Below, piece by piece: positions 8,485 to 13,050 of a DNA stretch of 13,050 nucleotides; the first letter of the stretch is position 1, and every line of letters begins with the position of its first letter. Made by a program: the position numbers and the translations under genes. Source of the stretch: Pseudomonadota bacterium (GTDB lineage Bacteria; Pseudomonadota; Alphaproteobacteria; Rhodospirillales; Magnetospirillaceae); NCBI GenBank assembly GCA_023437865.1, contig JAEZFE010000197.1, positions 1-13,050 on the forward strand, given 5' to 3'. A model generated the notes under the pieces. The model did no database searches, had not been told where the DNA came from, and saw nothing but the letters and a program-made list of their open reading frames with translations.

Positions 8485-9435
8485 ATGCGCACCATGAAGT
8501 CCGTTCTCGCCGCCGCCGCTCTCTTCGCGGCCGTGCCGGCCGTTGCCAACGCCCAGGTTTACGTGGGTGTCGATGGCGGCGCCAACTACACCCAGGAGCC
8601 CAATAACGACTGGGGCTGGGTCGGTCTCGGCCAGGTCGGCTATTCCTTCGGTGCTCCCAAGGTGGAGTTCGAAGTCGGCTACCGCGATAACGAGGACATC
8701 AAGTCCTGGAGCACCATGCTGAACGGCATCTACGAGTTCATGCCGAACAGCTCGTTCCATCCGTTCATCGGCGCCGGTATCGGCTGGGCCTGGCTGGACA
8801 CCGATTATTCCGGTGCCGGTGCCCGCAACGACGACAACGTGTTCGCCTATCAGGGCATCGCCGGCGTCGCCTATGACGTGAGCAAGAACCTGGCCCTGAA
8901 GGCTCAGTACCGCTACTTCGCCACCCTGGACGCCGATGTCGGTCCGGCCAATTCGGGCGACACCGAGTATCAGAACCATTCGATCCTGGTCGGTCTGACC
9001 TACAAGTTCGGCGCCGCTCCGGCTCCGGTCGCCGCTCCGGCCCCGGTTGCCGCCCCGGCCCCGGCTCCGGCGCCCGCTCCGGTCGCCAAGGCCGCCCCGG
9101 CGCTGCAGAAGAACTTCCTGGTGTTCTTCGACTTCAACAAGGCCGACGTGACCCCCGAGGCCCAGAAGATCATCACCCAGGCCGCTGCCGCCGCCAAGCA
9201 GGGTGGTTCCTCGTCCATCGCGCTGACCGGCCACACCGATCGCTCGGGCTCGGACAAGTACAACCAGGCCCTGTCGCTCAAGCGCGCCAACGCCGTCAAG
9301 GACCAGCTGGTCAAGCAGGGCGTGCCCGCCGATCAGATCTCGGTCGTCGGCAAGGGCGAGAGCATCCCGCTGGTCGCCACTCCCGATGGTGCCCGCGAGC
9401 CGCAGAACCGCCGCGTCGAGATCGTCCTGCCCTAA
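8485..9435 (+). CDS. OmpA-family outer-membrane protein (beta-barrel plus peptidoglycan-binding domain)
   Basis: A 316-residue outer-membrane protein. Residues 1-23 are a signal peptide (MRTMKSVLAAAALF, cleavage after ANA). Residues 24-175 form an OmpA-type eight-stranded barrel with aromatic-glycine strand ends (YVGVDGGANYTQ, FHPFIGAGIGWAWLD, QYRYFATLDADV, HSILVGLTYKFG). A proline/alanine linker spans 177-206, and residues 210-316 are an OmpA C-terminal domain starting FLVFFDFNKADVTPEA. Its peptidoglycan site is complete: Asp252 in TGHTDRSGS and Arg267 in LKRANAV keep the 15-residue spacing of the diaminopimelate-binding Asp/Arg pair, and the domain closes with NRRVEIVLP. It would tether the outer membrane to the wall. 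ATG at 8485 is chosen for the signal peptide and GGAAGG (8471-8476) 8 nt upstream. Codon use is strongly biased to C-ending codons, suggesting high expression, and the gene has its own terminator. Confidence 0.95.
   Translation: MRTMKSVLAAAALFAAVPAVANAQVYVGVDGGANYTQEPNNDWGWVGLGQVGYSFGAPKVEFEVGYRDNEDIKSWSTMLNGIYEFMPNSSFHPFIGAGIGWAWLDTDYSGAGARNDDNVFAYQGIAGVAYDVSKNLALKAQYRYFATLDADVGPANSGDTEYQNHSILVGLTYKFGAAPAPVAAPAPVAAPAPAPAPAPVAKAAPALQKNFLVFFDFNKADVTPEAQKIITQAAAAAKQGGSSSIALTGHTDRSGSDKYNQALSLKRANAVKDQLVKQGVPADQISVVGKGESIPLVATPDGAREPQNRRVEIVLP
9013..9102 (+). repeat. Low-complexity repeat encoding the Ala/Pro linker
   Basis: GCTCCGG/GCCCCGG-type hexamers are repeated within the OmpA-like gene, encoding two copies of APAPVA followed by PAPAPAPAPV. 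It is a flexible periplasmic linker between barrel and wall-binding domain. The repeat number may vary between strains. Confidence 0.8.
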
Positions 9436-9440
9436 TCCGG

Positions 9441-9509
9441 CAGAGGTCTGAAGACAAGAAGCCCCCCGGCGCCAGCCGGGGGGCTTTTTTGTTGTTTCTC
9501 AGACCTCTG
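9441..9509 (+). terminator. Strong rho-independent terminator of the OmpA-like gene inside a perfect 10-bp inverted repeat
   Basis: GCCCCCCGGC (9461-9470) and GCCGGGGGGC (9475-9484) form a perfect 10-bp stem with a GCCA loop, followed by TTTTTT (9485-9490): a textbook terminator 25 nt after the stop codon. Outside it CAGAGGTCTG (9441-9450) and CAGACCTCTG (9500-9509) are exact reverse complements enclosing the whole element. The inner terminator is very secure; the meaning of the outer repeat is unknown. Confidence 0.93.
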
Positions 9510-9511
9510 TA

Positions 9512-9538
9512 AAGCGCCCAAGCCTGGGGCTTGCGCTT
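9512..9538. other. Hairpin between two facing terminators
   Basis: AAGCG (9512-9516) plus AAGCC (9520-9524) pair with GGCTT (9528-9532) plus CGCTT (9534-9538), loop TGG, with a CCC/G internal loop. It lies just after the OmpA-side terminator. The interval from here to the next terminator (about 9539-9614) contains no open reading frame that looks real, and only a short CGCC-GAA-GGCG hairpin at 9569-9579. Confidence 0.4.
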
Positions 9539-9614
9539 AAGGACACACGGACGGGCCTTAAGAACCATCGCCGAAGGCGGGGGCAGGCCTCGGTCGTCGG
9601 TAATGGGCAAACAA

Positions 9615-9641
9615 AAAGCCCCGGGGGGTCCCCGGGGCTTT
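9615..9641 (-). terminator. Rho-independent terminator of the minus-strand small secreted protein gene
   Basis: AAAGCCCCGGGG (9615-9626) and CCCCGGGGCTTT (9630-9641) form a perfect 12-bp stem with loop GGT. On the minus strand it is followed by TTGTTTG, giving a run of five Ts with the end of the stem. It lies 20 nt after the stop codon at 9662 and may also act on readthrough from the plus strand. Confidence 0.88.
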
Positions 9642-9661
9642 CGTCATTGCGGGCTGTCGGA

Positions 9662-10183
9662 TCAGCCTGCGGGCTCGGCCTTCTTGGCCTTGGCCGCGGC
9701 CTTGGGCTTGACCTCGGCGCTGGCCTGCTTGACCGGGCTGCTGCAGACCGGGCGATCGGGCTTGTCCATAGTGGTGGCGGCGAAGTGCTCAAGCTCGGAC
9801 GGCTTAAGGGAGGACAGCTTGTCGAACAGCGGGGTGTGGCTTTCGCAATAGCCTTCGACCTGATGGGCGCGCTGGGATTCGTCGTTGGCCAGCACCGTCA
9901 TGTAACGGTCGAGATTGCCGCCGGTCTTGGAGAAATGGCTCTTGAGCACGCGGGCGTTCTCGTTCAGCGAGCTGCCGAAGCGGTTGATGTAGCCGGCATA
10001 CTTGCCCGGGAGGCTGGGATCGTCGCCGCGGCAGTTGAGCGAGGCGACCTGGAGCTGGATATGCAGCTGGCGCACCTGCATGGCGCGCGCTTCCGCCGGG
10101 CTGATGCACGGCGCGGCGAAGGCAGGCAGGGCGGCGGACGCGGTCATTGCCAGCGCGACGGCGGCAGAGCAGAAGCGGATCAA
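9662..10183 (-). CDS. Hypothetical secreted protein with four mature cysteines, 173 residues
   Basis: I do not recognise a family. From the TTG start the first 23 residues form a signal peptide (IRFCSAAVALAMTASAALPA core, cleavage after AFA). The mature part has four cysteines (26, 51, 113, 147), an even number suited to two disulfides in the periplasm, and mostly helical composition (about 30-50, 57-88, 90-113, 118-138), with IQLQVASLNCRG and HQVEGYCESHTPLF as memorable segments. The tail from 151 to 173 is lysine/alanine/proline rich and probably disordered, perhaps contacting the wall or a polyanion. TTG at 10183 is preferred over an ATG at 10252 because GAGG (10189-10192) sits 5 nt upstream and the signal peptide then begins properly; the longer version adds 23 residues before it. 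It is monocistronic, with its own terminator, and divergent from the polysaccharide genes. Coding and export are fairly sure, function unknown. Confidence 0.8.
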   Translation of the reverse strand: MIRFCSAAVALAMTASAALPAFAAPCISPAEARAMQVRQLHIQLQVASLNCRGDDPSLPGKYAGYINRFGSSLNENARVLKSHFSKTGGNLDRYMTVLANDESQRAHQVEGYCESHTPLFDKLSSLKPSELEHFAATTMDKPDRPVCSSPVKQASAEVKPKAAAKAKKAEPAG

Positions 10184-10442
10184 GGAGGCCTCGCAGCATC
10201 GAAAGGGGTGAGCGGGCGCCAGTGTGGAGAAGCGCGGCCCAAAGATCAACATGCAGCATGTGTCATCCTTGGGGCAGCAGCATCCTATCCGAATTCGTGC
10301 GAGCCTTCACCAGCGGCGCACATCCCCCTGAGAACCTGCACGAAGCGGGCAAGGGTGGGCATATGTCCCCCAAGCATTGTCGTCTGACGTTCGTCTATCT
10401 AGCCCACCCAGTGCACCAACAAGCCGTCGGGGGAAAGGATCG

Positions 10443-11906
10443 ATGCGGTACTTCGACATCGACCGGCAGCCAAGCTTCCGGACTTGGCCGGACCTGCTGA
10501 ACTCGCGTGGCAGCGAGTGGGGCGGGGCCCGACCACGTCCGGTCGCCCATGCGCTGCGTGGCGTCTTGCTGGTGGCCGGGCGATTGTTGGAAGGCATCAT
10601 GGTCGCGGCGGCCGGGATGACTGCCCCTCTCTTGGCGGAAGGGGCGGCTCCCGAGCCGCTGACCGTGGTCGCGGTTGCCCTGGTGGCCGCCCACATGCTG
10701 GCGGCGGCGGGTCTGTACGAGACCGAAGCCGGTTACGGCGGCCGCCGTGCCCTGGTGCTTTCGACGGTGCTTACCTTTGTCACCGTGCCGCCGGCGGCAC
10801 TGGCTGCAACATGGCTTTCCGGCGGGGCGGTGCCGCCGCTGTTCGCCTGGGGCGCCTTGGCAGCGCTGGGTGTGGTGGCGGCACGGCCTGCCTTCGCGCT
10901 CATGCTCAAGCATACGGCGCGGTGGAGCCAGACCGCGCGCCGCGTCCTGGTGGTCGGCGACCGCGATCGCGCGCTGGAGGCCCTGTCGCTGATTGCCGGC
11001 GACGAACGCCGCTGGGCCTTTCCGGTCGGCGTCTGCCTGGATCGCGACGCGCCCCAACACCCCATTCTGGGCGGATTCATCGCCTCGCTGGAGGATGCCG
11101 AGCGCATCGTGCGCGAGCAGGGGGTGGATGACGTCATCGTCGCTGTGCCGTGGAAAGATACCCGCCGCCTGGCGGGCTGCCTGACCGTGCTCAAGCCGCT
11201 GACGGTGGATGTGCATCTGTTCCCGGAAGCGCCCGAGCCTTTCGTCGGCGGGCGGGGCCTGTCGGTGTTGGGCGGCGTGCCCATGGCCAAGATCGGTGCC
11301 CGGCCGCTGTCGGGTTGGCGCGCCCTGATCAAGGCACTGGAGGACCGCGTGCTGGGCGCCCTGCTGCTGACCTTGGTTTCGCCGCTCATGCTGGCCTGCG
11401 CCATCGCCATCAAGCTCGACAGTTCCGGCCCGGTGTTTTTCCGCCAGAGCCGCTACGGCTATGACAACGAGCCGTTCACCTGCTTCAAGTTTCGCTCCAT
11501 GGTGGCGCGGCCCGAGGAATTGCAGGTCAAGCAGGCCACCCGGGGTGATCCGCGCGTCACCCGTGTCGGCCGCTTCTTGCGCCGCACCTCGCTTGATGAA
11601 CTGCCGCAACTGATCAACGTGGTCATGGGCAGCATGTCGCTGGTCGGCCCCCGCCCGCACGCGGTGTCGCACCACCATCACTACGCCCGTCTGGTGGACG
11701 ATTACCGCTGCCGCCACCGCATGAAGCCAGGCATCACCGGCTGGGCCCAGATCAACGGCTACCGGGGCGAGACTGAAACCGTCGAACTCATGCGCAAGCG
11801 GGTCGTCCACGATCTCTGGTACATCGATAATTGGAGCCCGTGGCTCGACCTGGTGATCCTGGCCCGCACGCCGCTGGCCTGCATGAAAGCGACCAACGCC
11901 TACTGA
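10443..11906 (+). CDS. Polyprenyl-phosphate sugar-phosphate transferase of exopolysaccharide synthesis (WcaJ/PssY-like)
   Basis: Starts a repeat unit by moving a sugar 1-phosphate (commonly glucose or galactose) from a UDP-sugar to undecaprenyl phosphate at the inner membrane. The 487-residue length and layout match the large polyisoprenyl-phosphate hexose-1-phosphate transferases: about four N-terminal hydrophobic segments between 36 and 160, a CoA_binding_3-like Rossmann domain (about 165-260, RRVLVVGDRDRALEAL to GVDDVIVAVPWKD), and the catalytic bacterial sugar transferase domain (297-487) with its re-entrant hydrophobic helix at about 303-323. Catalytic landmarks are present: PVFFRQSRYGY, FKFRSM, the Asp-Glu pair 385-386 in SLDELPQLINV, VGPRPHA (401-407), KPGITGWAQINGYRG. 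The ATG at 10443 follows AAAGGA (10434-10439). The next gene, a co-polymerase, is 15 nt downstream, so this is the left end of a polysaccharide operon. The exact sugar cannot be read from sequence. Confidence 0.94.
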   Translation: MRYFDIDRQPSFRTWPDLLNSRGSEWGGARPRPVAHALRGVLLVAGRLLEGIMVAAAGMTAPLLAEGAAPEPLTVVAVALVAAHMLAAAGLYETEAGYGGRRALVLSTVLTFVTVPPAALAATWLSGGAVPPLFAWGALAALGVVAARPAFALMLKHTARWSQTARRVLVVGDRDRALEALSLIAGDERRWAFPVGVCLDRDAPQHPILGGFIASLEDAERIVREQGVDDVIVAVPWKDTRRLAGCLTVLKPLTVDVHLFPEAPEPFVGGRGLSVLGGVPMAKIGARPLSGWRALIKALEDRVLGALLLTLVSPLMLACAIAIKLDSSGPVFFRQSRYGYDNEPFTCFKFRSMVARPEELQVKQATRGDPRVTRVGRFLRRTSLDELPQLINVVMGSMSLVGPRPHAVSHHHHYARLVDDYRCRHRMKPGITGWAQINGYRGETETVELMRKRVVHDLWYIDNWSPWLDLVILARTPLACMKATNAY

Positions 11907-11921
11907 CCGGGGGATCTTCCG

Positions 11922-13050
11922 ATGAGTGCGCGTGACGTAGCCCAAGCCCTGTTCCGCCACCGCCGCAAGCTAGCCGCCAGCATGGCGCTGTGCCTGGCGG
12001 TGGGCGGTGCGGCGGCGGTGCTCATCCCGCCCCGTTGGCGGGCCGAAGCCACGCTGATGGTGGATGCCAGCCGTTCGGATGGCCCGTGGGCCCTGGCCGC
12101 CATGCTGGAAAGCCGCGACCTGCACGCCCAGGTGTTGTCGCGCCTGGGGGCAACCCTCTATCCCCACCTGGCTGCCCCCGCGCGGGCCGAGCGCTTCGCC
12201 CGCGACCTCAGCGTGCAGCGCGCCGAGGGCGCCTCGCTGGTGCGGCTGTCCTTCGACGCTCCCGATGGCGAACTCGCCACCCGGACGTTGAACGCGGTCC
12301 TCGACCGGCTGGGTGAGAAGAACCGGGCGGTGTTCGCCCCCTCCGATTCCTCGGGCGAGCTGGCGCGCCGGGCTACCGAGGCGCGTGACGCGCTGGCCGC
12401 CTTCCGCAAGAGGACCGGCATCACCGACGGCACCGCCGATAAGCCGGCGATGCAGCGCCGTATGGGGGAATTGGAGAATGAGCTGGCGGCCATTGATGCC
12501 GAGGCCGGGGCGCTGACCGACCGATTGACGCTGCTGAAATCCCGCCTGGCCGCCACCCCGCCCACCATCGAGATCGCCAGTGAAAGCGAACGTTCAAGGG
12601 TAGCCGAGAACGCGCGCGCCAAGCTGTTCGAACTGCAATCGCGCGAAGCCGAGATGCTGGGCAAATACCAGGACACCAGCGTGACGGTGCAGACCCTGCG
12701 TGCGGAAAAGCGCAAGGTCGAGGACCTGCTGGCCAAGCTGGAGACCGCCACCCAGAACAAGGTCACCAGCGGCACCAATCCGGTCTACCAGGACCTGGAG
12801 AAGGAAGTGTTCCGTACCGAGGCAGCTTTGTCCTCGGCCAGGGCACGGCTCAAGGCCGGGCAGCGTCAGCGCGCGGAACTCGACCGGCGGCTTGACCAGC
12901 TGACCGCCTCCGAACGTCAGTTGGCCGAATTGGAGCAGGCCGCCAACGCCGCCGATGCCCGCCTGGCCGCCGAAAGGGGCACCGTGGGGGCCGCCATCGC
13001 CGGGATTGGCGTAGTCGAATCGGCCACCGCCGGTTCACGGCCCGTGGGCC
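11922..13050 (+). CDS. Polysaccharide co-polymerase / chain-length determinant, Wzz-GumC-like (3' part outside window)
   Basis: The first 376 codons are present and the frame is open to the right edge. The N-terminus has a short basic cytoplasmic segment (VAQALFRHRRKLAAS), a membrane helix at about 17-36 ending in IPPRWRAEATLMVDAS, the usual start of a Wzz domain, then a long periplasmic part dominated by heptad-like, alanine/leucine/glutamate-rich helices (about 130-200, 215-270 and 285-350), as in GumC/ExoP-type coiled-coil arms. These proteins oligomerise in the inner membrane, set chain length and couple polymerisation to outer-membrane export. The second membrane segment, and any C-terminal BY-kinase domain, would lie past the window. 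ATG at 11922 is supported by GGGGGA (11909-11914) 7 nt upstream and 15-nt spacing after the sugar transferase gene. An adjacent periplasmic Wzz domain is shorter than usual before the coils, but family membership is likely. Confidence 0.85.
   Translation, partial: MSARDVAQALFRHRRKLAASMALCLAVGGAAAVLIPPRWRAEATLMVDASRSDGPWALAAMLESRDLHAQVLSRLGATLYPHLAAPARAERFARDLSVQRAEGASLVRLSFDAPDGELATRTLNAVLDRLGEKNRAVFAPSDSSGELARRATEARDALAAFRKRTGITDGTADKPAMQRRMGELENELAAIDAEAGALTDRLTLLKSRLAATPPTIEIASESERSRVAENARAKLFELQSREAEMLGKYQDTSVTVQTLRAEKRKVEDLLAKLETATQNKVTSGTNPVYQDLEKEVFRTEAALSSARARLKAGQRQRAELDRRLDQLTASERQLAELEQAANAADARLAAERGTVGAAIAGIGVVESATAGSRPVG

Noticed and set aside
9013..9102. A possible tandem repeat or mobile repeat array
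   Set aside because: The repetition is explained by the Ala/Pro linker of the OmpA-like protein in frame.
8479..9234. A 251-codon minus-strand frame over the OmpA-like gene
   Set aside because: Codon-aligned antisense of a highly biased gene; composition is glycine/valine/arginine noise.
10395..11960. A 521-codon open frame on the minus strand over the sugar transferase gene
   Set aside because: Codon-aligned antisense of a clearly recognisable gene, histidine/glutamine/arginine rich, with no family resemblance.
12158..12778. A serine-rich minus-strand frame inside the co-polymerase gene
   Set aside because: The plus-strand coiled-coil protein has the expected N-terminal layout and ribosome site; the antisense product is serine/arginine/alanine noise.

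Overview
The window is about 65% GC, gene-dense, and reads as chromosome of an alphaproteobacterium. Several proteins (short pyruvoyl-type Psd, the Psd-PssA pair, the OmpA-like porin, the class II cytochrome c with a CKSCH site, a monomeric isocitrate dehydrogenase) look like Rhodospirillales, and a Magnetospirillum-like organism is my best guess. That name is from memory of protein flavour, not from a search. No rRNA, tRNA, CRISPR array, insertion sequence or phage gene was seen.

Left part (1-3825): three genes on the minus strand. A LOG-family nucleotide phosphoribohydrolase is followed, after a gap holding two dyads, by a monomeric 740-residue NADP-isocitrate dehydrogenase. Only 33 bp further on lies an unrelated, homodimeric, eukaryote-like NADP-isocitrate dehydrogenase, cut by the left edge. 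Two non-homologous enzymes for one TCA-cycle step in an apparent operon is the most distinctive metabolic feature here.

Middle (3826-6600): a periplasmic class II cytochrome c (+) faces a membrane cytochrome b561-type protein (-) across a shared bidirectional terminator, suggesting a small electron-transfer pair. A membrane-anchored Ig-like/LysM envelope protein (+) then meets an unrecognised 166-residue protein (-), with 2 bp between their stop codons.

Right-middle (6601-9661): psd and pssA overlap by 1 nt (TGATG) and encode the consecutive steps of phosphatidylethanolamine synthesis, with PssA acting first. A 7-bp perfect dyad lies just upstream of psd. An OmpA-family outer-membrane protein follows, ending in a strong terminator that is itself enclosed by a perfect 10-bp inverted repeat.

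Right end (9662-13050): a small secreted four-cysteine protein (-) is divergent from an exopolysaccharide start: a WcaJ/PssY-type polyprenyl-phosphate sugar-phosphate transferase and, 15 nt later, a Wzz/GumC-like polysaccharide co-polymerase that runs off the window. These two genes would start the lipid-linked sugar and help control chain length and export, so the rest of the polysaccharide locus should lie to the right.

Most of the window is housekeeping or envelope genes in good condition. I saw no clear sign of horizontal transfer and no obvious new system. The observations worth following are the tandem isocitrate dehydrogenases, the unassigned proteins and several unexplained dyads or repeats between genes. 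All intergenic gaps are shorter than 300 bases.
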